Source: Pseudomonadota bacterium (lineage in GTDB: Bacteria; Pseudomonadota; Gammaproteobacteria; Burkholderiales; Burkholderiaceae_E). Taken from it: a stretch of 64,000 nucleotides of DNA. The DNA lies in NCBI GenBank assembly GCA_023389055.1, contig JAEWFA010000052.1, positions 1-64,000 of the forward strand. The letters are read 5' to 3'. Position 1 is the stretch's first letter. Each line of letters begins with the position of its first letter. The notes under the pieces were generated by a model, which was not told where the DNA came from, made no database searches, and saw nothing but the letters and a program-made list of their open reading frames with translations. Below are positions 8,188-16,700 of this stretch, piece by piece. The translations under genes were made by a program, and so were the position numbers.

Positions 8188-10770
8188 TCAGGTCGTCGCC
8201 GCCACCGGCCTCGCCGGCATCATCCGGCGCCCCTGGCCCCACCAGATCCACGCGACCAGCAGCAGCGCCGGGATGTAGACCCAATGCATCGACGGGCGCT
8301 CGGTGGGCACGAGCACGCCGCCGATGTCCCAGCCGATCTCGAAGCCGTTCTTCTTCGCGCGGCTGCCGAAGCGCACGTTGGCGATCTGCACCTGGTCGCC
8401 GAGCGCCGTGACGGTGAGACCGGCTTCGGCCAGCCGCTTGCGCCCGTCGCCCGCGTCGCGCAATTGCACGCCGACCGTCTTGCGGATCTCGTCGCCCTCG
8501 AGGTTCGTCCCGGTGATGATCAAGGCGAGACGATCGCCGGGATCGAGCCGCTGCGCCACGTCGAAGATCTGCGAAGCGGGCACCTCCCGGTACGGCGGCT
8601 CGAGTCGATCGACGAACCAGTCGGGGCGGAACAGCGCGAAGGTCGCGATCAGCAGCGCGACGACCTCCCACCAGCGGCATCGAGTGCGAAACCACGCCAT
8701 CGTCGCCGCCGCGAAAGTGAGCGAGGCGACGATCGCGGCGAAGGCGACGAGCACGACTTCCCACCAACCGTGCACGTCGATCAGCAGCAGTGCCGGGTTG
8801 AAGACGAAGACGAAGGGCAGCACCACCGTGCGCAGCGCGTACAGCGACCCCTGGATGCCGGTCTGGATCGGATCCTCGCCGGAGATCGCCGCTGCAGCGA
8901 AGGTCGCCAGCCCGACCGGCGGCGTGATGTCGCCCATGATCCCGTAATAGAAGACGAACAGGTGCACCGCGATCAGCGGAATGATCAGCCCGTTCTGCGC
9001 GCCCAGCTCGACGATCACCGGCGCCATCAGCGACGCGACGAGGATGTAGTTCGCCGTGGTCGGCACGCCCAGCCCGAGCACCAGGCAGACGAACGCGGTG
9101 AACAGCAGCATCACGATCACGTTTCCCTGCGAGACGACCTCGACGAAATCGGTCATCCGGAAGCCGAGGCCGGTGAGCGTGATGCCGCCGACGATGATGC
9201 CGGCCGTCGCCGTCGCGATGCCGATGCCGATCATGTTGCGCGCGCCATCGTTCAGGCCCTGCACCACCTCCCGAAAGCCGGTGGCCCATTCGGGCAACGC
9301 CGGTCGTCCGCGAAAGAACGCGACGATCGGGCGCTGCGTGGCCATCAGCGAAATCAGCGTGACCGTCGCCCAGAACGCGCTCAGCGCCGGCGACAACTGC
9401 TCGATCATCAGGCACCAGATCAGCACGCCGATCGGAATCAGGAAATGCAGGCCCGCACGAACCGTCGGCCACGTGTCCGGAAGCACCGGATTCTCGATGT
9501 CGATGTCCTGCGGGAGGTCCGGGTTGCGCGCTGCGTCCCACAGCAGCGCGACGTGCGTGACCAGCAGCAGGCCGCCGATGATCCAGACCGCGTTGTCGCC
9601 GAACAGGGCCTGCGCACCCAGCGCGATCCAGTAGACGAGTGCGCAGACGACGATCGTGCCGGCGAGTCCGAGCGCCCAGCCGAGCACGCGCTCGCGGACC
9701 GGGCGCGGTCGACGCACGGCGCTCGGGTTCATGCCCAGCTTCAGCGCCTCGAGGTGGACGATGTAGAAGAGCGCGATGTAGGAAATCGCGGCCGGCAGGA
9801 AAGCGTGCTTGACGATGTCCGAATACGGGATGCCGACGTACTCGACCATCAGGAACGCCGCAGCGCCCATCACCGGCGGCATGATCTGACCATTCACCGA
9901 CGATGCGGTTTCGATCGCGCCGGCCTTCACGCCGCCGTAGCCCGCCTTCTTCATCAACGGAATCGTGAAGATGCCGCCCGAAACGACGTTCGACACCGAC
10001 GAGCCCGAGATCAGGCCGTTCAGCCCCGACGAGACGACGGCGACCTTCGCCGGTCCGCCGCGCAGGTGGCCCAGCGCGGCGAACGCGACCTGCATCATGT
10101 AGTTGCCGGCACCGGCGCGATCGAGCAGCGAGCCGAACAGCACGTAGATGAAGATGAACGACACCGACACGCCGAGCGCGACGCCGTAGACGCCCTCGGT
10201 GGTCAGCCACATGTGCGAGATCATCCGCTCGAGCGAAGCGCCCTTGTGCGAGACGACGTCGGGCAGGTATGGTCCAAGGAAGATGTACGCGAGGAACACC
10301 AGCGCGAGAATCGTCATCGGAAGACCCACCGCGCGGCGCGTGGCTTCCAGCAGCAGCACGAGGCCCACGGTGGCGACGACGATGTCCTGCAGGATCGGCA
10401 CGCCGGGGCGCGTGGCGAGCTCGTTGTAGAACAGCAGCAGGTAGCCGCCCGCGAAGGCGCCGACCACGGCCATCAGCCAGTCGGTGATCGGTACGCGATA
10501 ACGAACGCCGCGCCGACGCGAGCCCGGGTAGGCGAGAAAGCCCAGGAACAGCGCGAGCGCCAGGTGCAACGCGCGGGCTTCGGTGTCGTTGAGCAGACCG
10601 AAGCCCAGCGAGAAAGGCAACGGCGACGCGTACCAGAGCTGGAACAGCGACCAGCCTATGGCGACCGCGCTGATCACCGCGCCCGAGACGCCCGAGGCGG
10701 CGCGCCCGCCCGTGTCGACGGCGGCAACCAGCTCCTGCAGTTCGGCCGAGGACTTTGCGGTTTCGCTCAT
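8188..10770 (-). CDS. TRAP transporter fused permease (4TM/12TM, TAXI type)
   Basis: 860 residues, a fusion of the small DctQ-like and large DctM-like subunits as usual in TAXI-TRAP systems. The first ~190 residues give about five hydrophobic helices; the DctM part follows, with SGSSVSNVVSGG, MPPVMGAAAFLMVEY and the GLGVPTTANYILVAS and GDITPPVGLA motifs. The last ~170 residues carry a soluble extension resembling DUF3394, ending in a final helix (ALLLVAWIWWG). It imports a substrate with a sodium gradient, using the receptor encoded just upstream. The substrate is not predictable. A hairpin terminator lies between receptor and permease. Confidence 0.92.
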   Translation of the reverse strand: MSETAKSSAELQELVAAVDTGGRAASGVSGAVISAVAIGWSLFQLWYASPLPFSLGFGLLNDTEARALHLALALFLGFLAYPGSRRRGVRYRVPITDWLMAVVGAFAGGYLLLFYNELATRPGVPILQDIVVATVGLVLLLEATRRAVGLPMTILALVFLAYIFLGPYLPDVVSHKGASLERMISHMWLTTEGVYGVALGVSVSFIFIYVLFGSLLDRAGAGNYMMQVAFAALGHLRGGPAKVAVVSSGLNGLISGSSVSNVVSGGIFTIPLMKKAGYGGVKAGAIETASSVNGQIMPPVMGAAAFLMVEYVGIPYSDIVKHAFLPAAISYIALFYIVHLEALKLGMNPSAVRRPRPVRERVLGWALGLAGTIVVCALVYWIALGAQALFGDNAVWIIGGLLLVTHVALLWDAARNPDLPQDIDIENPVLPDTWPTVRAGLHFLIPIGVLIWCLMIEQLSPALSAFWATVTLISLMATQRPIVAFFRGRPALPEWATGFREVVQGLNDGARNMIGIGIATATAGIIVGGITLTGLGFRMTDFVEVVSQGNVIVMLLFTAFVCLVLGLGVPTTANYILVASLMAPVIVELGAQNGLIIPLIAVHLFVFYYGIMGDITPPVGLATFAAAAISGEDPIQTGIQGSLYALRTVVLPFVFVFNPALLLIDVHGWWEVVLVAFAAIVASLTFAAATMAWFRTRCRWWEVVALLIATFALFRPDWFVDRLEPPYREVPASQIFDVAQRLDPGDRLALIITGTNLEGDEIRKTVGVQLRDAGDGRKRLAEAGLTVTALGDQVQIANVRFGSRAKKNGFEIGWDIGGVLVPTERPSMHWVYIPALLLVAWIWWGQGRRMMPARPVAATT

Positions 10771-10822
10771 GAGCGTCTCCCGGGGGCCCGTGCGCCGCCG
10801 ACGCGGTCAGCGAAAATCGAAA

Positions 10823-10843
10823 AGGCGGGCACGCGGCCCGCCT
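10823..10843 (-). terminator. intra-operon hairpin terminator between TAXI receptor and permease
   Basis: On the minus strand AGGCGGG and CCCGCCT form a 7-bp GC-rich stem around a 7-nt loop, followed at once by TTTTCGATTTTC. It sits in the 124-bp gap after the receptor stop. Partial termination here would give more receptor than permease, a stoichiometry common for binding-protein-dependent transporters. The hairpin is seen; the attenuating role is inferred. Confidence 0.6.
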
Positions 10844-10894
10844 GGGAAAACGATCGCGCGTCCGACGCCCGTGCAGGCGCGAACGCGCGGCGCA

Positions 10895-11881
10895 TCACTT
10901 GATCCAGCCCTTCTCGCGATAGTAGCGCTGCGCACCTTCGTGCAGCGGCGCCGACAGGCCGTCCTTGGCCATGTTCTCCGGTTTCAGGCTCGACAGCGCC
11001 GGATGCAGCTTCTTGAACTCGTCGAAGTTGTCGAACACCGCCTTGACGATCGCGTAGACCGTATCGGGCGAGGTCTTCGCCGACGTGACGACGGTGGCGA
11101 GCACACCGTAGGTCTGCGTGGCCTGCGGGTTGTTCGGATACAGGCCGGCCGGGATCGTCGCCTTCGCGTAGTACGGCTTTTCGGCGACGAGTTTCTCGAC
11201 GGCAGGACCGGTGAGCGAGACCAGCTGCGCGCCGCAGGTCGTCGTCGGATCCTGGATGTTCGCCGACGGGTGGCCGACCGCATAGAAGAAGCCGTCGATC
11301 TTGCCGTCGCACAGCGCCGGGCCGTGCTCGTCGGCCTTCAGCTCGGCGGCGAGTCCGAAGTCGCTCATCTTCCAGCCCATCGCGGCGAGCAGTTCCTCCA
11401 TGGAGGCGCGCGTGCCCGAGCCGGGGTTGCCGACGTTGAAGCGCTTGCCCTTGAAGTCCTCGAAGCTCTTGACGTTCGCTTCCTTGCGGGCGACGACGGT
11501 GAAAGGCTCGGGGTGCACCGAGAACACGGCGCGCAGGTCCGGGTACGGCCCGGCGTCCTTGAACTGGCCGACGCCGTTCAAGCCGTTGTACTGCACGTCG
11601 GATTGCGCGAAGCCGAAGTCGAGCTCGCCCGCCTTGATCGTGTTCACGTTGAAGACCGAACCGCCGGTGGACTCCACCGAGCAGCGGATGTTGTGCTTGG
11701 ACCGGTCCTTGTTCACCAGCCGGCAGATCGCCCCGCCCGCGGCGTAGTAGACGCCGGTTACACCGCCGGTGCCGATCGTGACGAACTGCTGCTGTGCAGC
11801 GACTGGCGCCTGAAAGGCGGCTGCCGTCAGGGCGGCGACGGAGAACGCCGCCAGGCGGAACAGCTTCGGGGATTTGCGCAT
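10895..11881 (-). CDS. TAXI family TRAP transporter solute-binding protein
   Basis: 328 residues. A signal peptide (about 1-29, ending APVAAQQ) is followed by the TAXI core, including the family hallmark VTIGTGGVTGVYYAAGGAICRLVNK, VESTGGSVFNV and NVGNPGSGTRA. It captures the substrate in the periplasm for the fused permease encoded downstream. The second ATG (11881) is chosen over the one at 11890, because the GGAG motif touches the upstream ATG but is 9 bp from 11881. Glutamate-like acidic substrates are common for this family, but the ligand here is unknown. Confidence 0.92.
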   Translation of the reverse strand: MRKSPKLFRLAAFSVAALTAAAFQAPVAAQQQFVTIGTGGVTGVYYAAGGAICRLVNKDRSKHNIRCSVESTGGSVFNVNTIKAGELDFGFAQSDVQYNGLNGVGQFKDAGPYPDLRAVFSVHPEPFTVVARKEANVKSFEDFKGKRFNVGNPGSGTRASMEELLAAMGWKMSDFGLAAELKADEHGPALCDGKIDGFFYAVGHPSANIQDPTTTCGAQLVSLTGPAVEKLVAEKPYYAKATIPAGLYPNNPQATQTYGVLATVVTSAKTSPDTVYAIVKAVFDNFDEFKKLHPALSSLKPENMAKDGLSAPLHEGAQRYYREKGWIK

Positions 11882-11921
11882 TCGTTGCATCTCCAGTTCG
11901 GTATGGGGAAAAGCGCGGGCC

Positions 11922-11949
11922 ATTATGCCGGTTCGGGAGGTGCCGGCAA
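11922..11949 (-). promoter_or_regulatory. putative promoter of the TAXI-TRAP operon
   Basis: On the minus strand a TTGCCG box (11949-11944) and a CATAAT box (11927-11922) are 16 bp apart, about 40 bp before the receptor start. The -10 matches five of six consensus bases. An imperfect TGCCGG/CCGGCA inverted repeat overlaps the boxes (11926-11948) and could bind a regulator or end the upstream aminotransferase transcript. Inferred from sequence only. Confidence 0.4.
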
Positions 11950-11988
11950 CCCCGGGAAAGCCCCTCGCCGGCGCACGCTGCCGCGAGA

Positions 11989-13323
11989 TCAACCGCCAGA
12001 GGCGGCGATCGACGCGTCGACGGCTTCGGCGAGCCGGTCGACGATCGCGTCCAGTTCGGCGAGCGACACCGTGAACGGCGGCGCGAGCAACACGTGATCG
12101 CCGCGCTGGCCGTCGATCGTCCCGCCCATCGGATAGACGAGCAGGCCGCGCGACATCGCCTGCTGCTTGATCCGCGCGTGCAGTTTCAAGCCCGGGTCGA
12201 AGCTCTCCTTCGTCGCGCGATCGGCGACAAGCTCGATGGCGCGGAACAGGCCCCGTCCGCGGATGTCGCCGACGTGCGGGTGCTCGCCGAAGCGCTCGCG
12301 CAGCCGCGCCTCGAGCGCCTCGCCGCTGCTGCGGCAGGCGGCGAGCAGACCGTCGCGCCGGATCACGCGTTGCACGGCCAGCGCCGCCGCGCAGGCCACG
12401 GCGTGACCCAGGTACGTGTGCCCGTGCTGGAAGAAGCCGCTGCCTCGGGAGAACGCCTCGACGATTCGCGATTGCACGAGCACCGCTCCGATGGGCTGGT
12501 AGCCCCCGCCCAGCCCCTTGGCGATCGTCATCAGGTCGGGAGCGATTCCCTCCTGCTCGCACGCATGCAATGTACCGGTGCGTCCCATCCCGCACATCAC
12601 CTCGTCGAGGATCAGCAGGATGCCGTGCCGATCGCAAAGCTCGCGGACCCCCTGGAAGTAGCCGGGCACCGGTTCGATCGCGCCGGCCGTCGCTCCGCCG
12701 ACCGTCTCGGCGACGAAGGCGATGACGTTCTCGCCGCCGAGCGCATCGATCTGCGCCGCGAGCTCGTCGACGAGCCGACGACCGTAGGCGACGGCGCTCT
12801 CGCCCGCGTGCCGGCCGCGGTACTCGTAGCACGGCGACACGTGCGCGACGTCGACGAGCAGCGGCGAGAACTGGCGGCGTCGCCATTCGTTGCCTCCGAC
12901 CGCGAGCGCGCCGAGCGTATTGCCGTGATAGCTCTGCCGGCGAGCGATGAAGCGGCGGCGCTGCGGCTGGCCGATCTCGACGAAATACTGGCGCGCCATC
13001 TTCAGCGCCGCTTCGACCGCCTCCGAGCCGCCCGAGACGAAGTACACATGCCCGATGCCCTCGGGCGCGTCCTCGACGAGCACGTCGGCGAGCGTCTCGG
13101 CGACCTGCGTCGTGAAGAAGCTCGTGTGCGCGTAGGCCAGGCGATCGATCTGCTCGTGCATGGCGGCGCGTACGTCGGGATGCCCGTGTCCGAGACACGA
13201 GACGGCGGCCCCGCCCGACGCATCGAGGTAGCGCCGACCGTCGGCGTCGACGAGCGTCGTTCCTTCGCCGCGGACGGCGACGGGATAGCTACGGTTCAGC
13301 GCGCGGTGCAGGATGTGCGTCAT
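11989..13323 (-). CDS. class III PLP-dependent aminotransferase
   Basis: 444 residues, typical for the aspartate aminotransferase (ornithine/omega-amino acid) family, fold type I class III. The PLP lysine is in TIAKGLGGGYQPIGA, with the cofactor-binding LILDEVMCGMGRTG just before it and the phosphate-binding SGGSEAVEAALKMAR near residue 100. The arrangement resembles omega-amino-acid:pyruvate or similar transaminases; the donor is not predictable. It lies 107 bp upstream of the TAXI receptor on the same strand, so transporter and enzyme may serve the same amine or amino acid. Confidence 0.88.
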   Translation of the reverse strand: MTHILHRALNRSYPVAVRGEGTTLVDADGRRYLDASGGAAVSCLGHGHPDVRAAMHEQIDRLAYAHTSFFTTQVAETLADVLVEDAPEGIGHVYFVSGGSEAVEAALKMARQYFVEIGQPQRRRFIARRQSYHGNTLGALAVGGNEWRRRQFSPLLVDVAHVSPCYEYRGRHAGESAVAYGRRLVDELAAQIDALGGENVIAFVAETVGGATAGAIEPVPGYFQGVRELCDRHGILLILDEVMCGMGRTGTLHACEQEGIAPDLMTIAKGLGGGYQPIGAVLVQSRIVEAFSRGSGFFQHGHTYLGHAVACAAALAVQRVIRRDGLLAACRSSGEALEARLRERFGEHPHVGDIRGRGLFRAIELVADRATKESFDPGLKLHARIKQQAMSRGLLVYPMGGTIDGQRGDHVLLAPPFTVSLAELDAIVDRLAEAVDASIAASGG

Positions 13324-13378
13324 GGGCGACGAGCATAGCGCAGCGACCGCGGGCGCTGCGCGAAGACCGCCCGGGCGA

Positions 13379-14557
13379 TCAACGATCGTCGTCGACGACG
13401 ACGATCTGGTCCAGCGAACGTCCGCTCGATTCGGTCATGCGCACGCGCAACGGCAGTACGCGCGGCTCGAGCGAAAGCCACAGGTCTATCGCCGGCTCGT
13501 CGTCGTCGAGCGGGTCGCGACGAAGATGCAGTGCGGCGACCTGTGCCTCGCCGGCGTCGACCGTCTCGTTTCCGAGCACGCGAAACGACGCCGGCTCGAC
13601 GCGCGAGCTGGCGAGCACGGGGATCTCGACGACGGCGCCCGGCGTGAATCGCGAGGGGTGCGATTGCAGCAGCAGCCCGAGTTGCACGAACACCGACAGC
13701 CGATCCTGCGCACCCTGCGGCAACGCCGACTCGGCGCCGGAAGCGAAGCGCACGCGTTCCGCGGTCGCGTCGAGCACCGCTTCCTTTTCGCTGCGCTCGC
13801 CGCGCCGCTCGCGGTAGCGCTCGGGTTGCAGGCCGAGCACCGAAACGCGTCCGGTGCTCTCCTGCAGCAGGGTTCCTCGGTAGAACCACGAAGCGAGGCC
13901 GGTCGCGCGCCCCTCGCTGTGCAGCCGGTACCGGCCTTTGTCGATTTCGTAGCGCTGCTCGAGCATTGCGACGACGTTTCCGTCGGCGGGATCGCCGAAG
14001 TGCACCCGGTAGCGCGCGCTGCCGCTGGCGGCGACGGCCGACAGCGCCTTCGGCTCGGTCGGCGGCGCCTGCGCTGGTGGCGCTGGCGCTGGCGTGGCGG
14101 GCTCGCTGGGCGCGGGCGCTTCGTCTTCGCCGGCGCTCACGGCCGACGCTCGCGCTGCGCGGCCAGGCGCCGCGGCGAAGAGATTGCCCGCGTCGATCGA
14201 GTCGTCGAACTCGGGCAGCGCGACCGGGCGGCGCCACGCCTGCGGATCCGGCGCTGCGGCAGGCAACGCGCGCGCCGGCGCCGGCCGTGGTTTCGCGGCG
14301 CGATTGCGCACCGGCTTCGCTGCGGCGACCGGCCGAAGGTTCGGGGCACTTTCGGGGACCGGAACCGCCGAAGCCGGCTCGCGCGCGGGTTCCGGCGCTG
14401 CGAGCGCGACCAGCTGCACGGGTGCCGGCGACGTCGCGTTCCCGCCTTCGTGCCGCGTCGGCGCACGCGCGGCATTCCAGATCGCGACGTGCATCGCGAT
14501 CGAGAGCAGCGCGAACGCGATTGCCGCCGTGGACAGCGGCGAGCGTCGCCGTCTCAT
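13379..14557 (-). CDS. DUF3108 domain protein, membrane-anchored
   Basis: 392 residues in three parts: an N-terminal hydrophobic anchor (about 9-30), a Pro/Ala-rich linker of about 140 residues that should span the periplasm, and a C-terminal domain beginning near GSARYRVHFGDPADG that matches DUF3108 (beta-rich; function unknown). Proteins of this form are common in Betaproteobacteria. The ATG overlaps the stop of the upstream transporter gene by 4 bp, so the two are coupled. A TonB-like linker is an alternative reading of the Pro/Ala region, but no TonB C-terminal domain is visible. Confidence 0.75.
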   Translation of the reverse strand: MRRRRSPLSTAAIAFALLSIAMHVAIWNAARAPTRHEGGNATSPAPVQLVALAAPEPAREPASAVPVPESAPNLRPVAAAKPVRNRAAKPRPAPARALPAAAPDPQAWRRPVALPEFDDSIDAGNLFAAAPGRAARASAVSAGEDEAPAPSEPATPAPAPPAQAPPTEPKALSAVAASGSARYRVHFGDPADGNVVAMLEQRYEIDKGRYRLHSEGRATGLASWFYRGTLLQESTGRVSVLGLQPERYRERRGERSEKEAVLDATAERVRFASGAESALPQGAQDRLSVFVQLGLLLQSHPSRFTPGAVVEIPVLASSRVEPASFRVLGNETVDAGEAQVAALHLRRDPLDDDEPAIDLWLSLEPRVLPLRVRMTESSGRSLDQIVVVDDDR

Positions 14558-16218
14558 GCGCTGCGCAGGCGCGCGATGCGCGCGAGCACGATGGCCGCCA
14601 TCGGAACGAAAAAGCCGATCGCCACCACGACGAGCATCAACTCGCCGAGTTGGCTGTAGTCGGCAGGAACCGTCACCGCGCCGGTGACCGGGTCGCGTAC
14701 TTCGCGGGTGACGAGGAACAGGTCGTTCAGGTACTTGGTGAACAACTGGGAAGCCGACAGCGCGAGGTTCGTGAACGAGGCCATTACGGCGAAGTACGTC
14801 GCCTTCAACTGCGCCGGCGCCGAGTTCGCGATCCACGCGAGCATCGGCACCATCGCGATCTGCCCGAGCGGCGATTCGATCGCGGTATCGACGAGCGCGA
14901 TGAAGCGCGCGTCGACGATGCCGCCGGTATGCGCGGCGGTCCAGTGATGCAGGCCGTAGAACATCCCGACGATCGGCACCGACAGCAGCGTAGCGACGAC
15001 CGTCAGCACGCCGACGATGTAGTAGATCGAGCGCTCCGCCATGAAGCGGCGGAACACGAACAGGCCGGCCAGCGTCAGCACGCTGCCGATGACGGCCAGC
15101 ACCGACAGGAACTGCTGGTCGAAGCCGAGCACGTCGATCATCCACCAGGTCTGTCCTGCCCCGGGCGTGGGCAGCGCGCGAAACACGAAGATGACGAGCG
15201 CCGTGCCGAGCAGCGTCTCGCGCGCAACGGGTGCCAGGTCGCGCGTGAGCCGCACCATCAACGTGACGACGATCGTCATCGAGACGGCGAAGACGATTTC
15301 CTCCGCGGCCGGTGCGTTGCTCAGCCCCACCCCGAGCGACAGCACCGCAAACGCCAATCCGCCACCCAGCACCCACCAGTTCACCGCAGGGCGTTCCGAC
15401 TGCACGACGAGGCGCCGCCGGATCTCGTCCCGGGGCACTCCCTGCCGGCGCAGGCGCCCCGCTTCCCGGCGCCGCAGCCACGACGCGAACAGCACGCCCG
15501 CCACCGACACGACCGGGATGACGAGCGCGTAGACGTAGACATGGACATAGACGTCGACCTTCTGCGCCTGGGGAAGCGTGTTCGCATCGCGAAGCAGGAA
15601 CACGTTGGCGAGCGCCACCAGCACCGATCCCCCGATGATCGCCACCCGCCCGAGCGTCTGCATCGTCGTGTGCATCGCGCGAACGCGTTCCTCGGCAAGC
15701 GGCTCGCCCCGCTCGTCGAAGCGCGGCACCGCCTCGACGGTCATCGCGTCGGCGACGACGTCCTGCGTCACGTAGCCGATCGGCGCGAGCAGCGCCGCGA
15801 GCACGTACCACGACTCGGCCGACATGATCGCGCGCATGCGCTGCGGTTCGGCGAGCAGGCCGATCATCACGAACAGGCTGGCGGCGATCAGCGAAGCGCC
15901 CAGCCAGACCAGCGCCGCCTTGTGCCGCCAGATCAGGTCGACCAGGTGGCCGAGCGGCATCTTCAGCGCCCACGGCAACCCGGCCCAGAAACCGAGCGCG
16001 GCGAGGAACTCGGCCGACAGGCCGAGGTACTCCTTGACGAAGAACGTGCCGACGATCGCCGTCAGCCCGGAGATGCCCGCGGCCACGTAGACCATCAGCG
16101 GCGGCAGGTACGAGAGGCGCATGTCGCGCGCAAGCGCGAGCACGTTGCGGTCGAACCAGGCACCGATGCGCGCGCCGGACGCCGGTCCGCGGCGCGGCGT
16201 CGAACCGGGAGCGTGCAT
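14554..16218 (-). CDS. BT1/folate-biopterin-type MFS transporter
   Basis: About 554 residues with 12 or more hydrophobic segments. The segment GYVTQDVVADAMTVEAVPR resembles the DVVxDA motif of the BT1 family (folate-biopterin transporters) of the major facilitator superfamily; the early MPLGHLVDL and SLPPL-like helices fit too. BT1 members are best known from trypanosomatids, plants and cyanobacteria, so a pteridine substrate is only a hypothesis here. A long loop (about residues 215-260) is rich in Arg. The ATG at 16218 lacks a clear ribosome binding site; 16121 is a possible shorter start. Coupled to the DUF3108 gene. Confidence 0.65.
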   Translation of the reverse strand: MHAPGSTPRRGPASGARIGAWFDRNVLALARDMRLSYLPPLMVYVAAGISGLTAIVGTFFVKEYLGLSAEFLAALGFWAGLPWALKMPLGHLVDLIWRHKAALVWLGASLIAASLFVMIGLLAEPQRMRAIMSAESWYVLAALLAPIGYVTQDVVADAMTVEAVPRFDERGEPLAEERVRAMHTTMQTLGRVAIIGGSVLVALANVFLLRDANTLPQAQKVDVYVHVYVYALVIPVVSVAGVLFASWLRRREAGRLRRQGVPRDEIRRRLVVQSERPAVNWWVLGGGLAFAVLSLGVGLSNAPAAEEIVFAVSMTIVVTLMVRLTRDLAPVARETLLGTALVIFVFRALPTPGAGQTWWMIDVLGFDQQFLSVLAVIGSVLTLAGLFVFRRFMAERSIYYIVGVLTVVATLLSVPIVGMFYGLHHWTAAHTGGIVDARFIALVDTAIESPLGQIAMVPMLAWIANSAPAQLKATYFAVMASFTNLALSASQLFTKYLNDLFLVTREVRDPVTGAVTVPADYSQLGELMLVVVAIGFFVPMAAIVLARIARLRSA

Positions 16219-16232
16219 CGGCCGGGCGCGCT

Positions 16233-16595
16233 TCAGGAACCGCTGCGCAGCGCGCGCGCGCGGCGTTCGCGTCGGATGTCGCCCACCGTGGAGAACGAGA
16301 GCGCAGCGATCGCCACGCCGCAGACGACTGCGTTGAGCATCGCGATGCGTACCGGCGCGTAGCCGAGCAGCCAGGGCGACGCGAGCAGCAGCACGCCGAT
16401 CGCGAGGTTGCCCCACTCCTCGACGATCTCGGGGTAGTAGAAGGCGTCGACCGCGAAGGTGACGATCGCCACGCCGGCGACCATCGCCGCCCATGCCGCC
16501 GATTGCGTGGCTTGCAGGCCGAGCACGAAGGGCGAGGCGACGAGCCACAGCCCGAGGGCCACTTCGATTCGATCCTGCCAATGCGCCCTGATCAT
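16233..16595 (-). CDS. SPW-repeat membrane protein
   Basis: 120 residues with two SPW-type repeats, VASPFVLG (about residues 19-26) and LASPWLLGY (about 72-80), each followed by hydrophobic helices; about four membrane segments in all. SPW proteins are small integral membrane proteins of unknown function. The gene ends 14 bp before the transporter gene on the same strand and may be the first gene of that unit. Its promoter region is shared with mnmC, which points the other way. Confidence 0.8.
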   Translation of the reverse strand: MIRAHWQDRIEVALGLWLVASPFVLGLQATQSAAWAAMVAGVAIVTFAVDAFYYPEIVEEWGNLAIGVLLLASPWLLGYAPVRIAMLNAVVCGVAIAALSFSTVGDIRRERRARALRSGS

Positions 16596-16700
16596 CGACC
16601 CCGTCCTGCGGCTCCCGAAGCAGTGGTGCACATTACCATGTCGGTCGCGCCCCCGAAGCGTCCGCATCGACGCGGACGAGGGACAGGCGCACCGGCCCCG

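Noticed and set aside
8284..10902. An 872-codon plus-strand frame opposite the TRAP permease
   Set aside because: Composition is typical of antisense of a membrane-protein gene (Arg/Asp/His-rich, no hydrophobic core); the minus-strand permease is certain.
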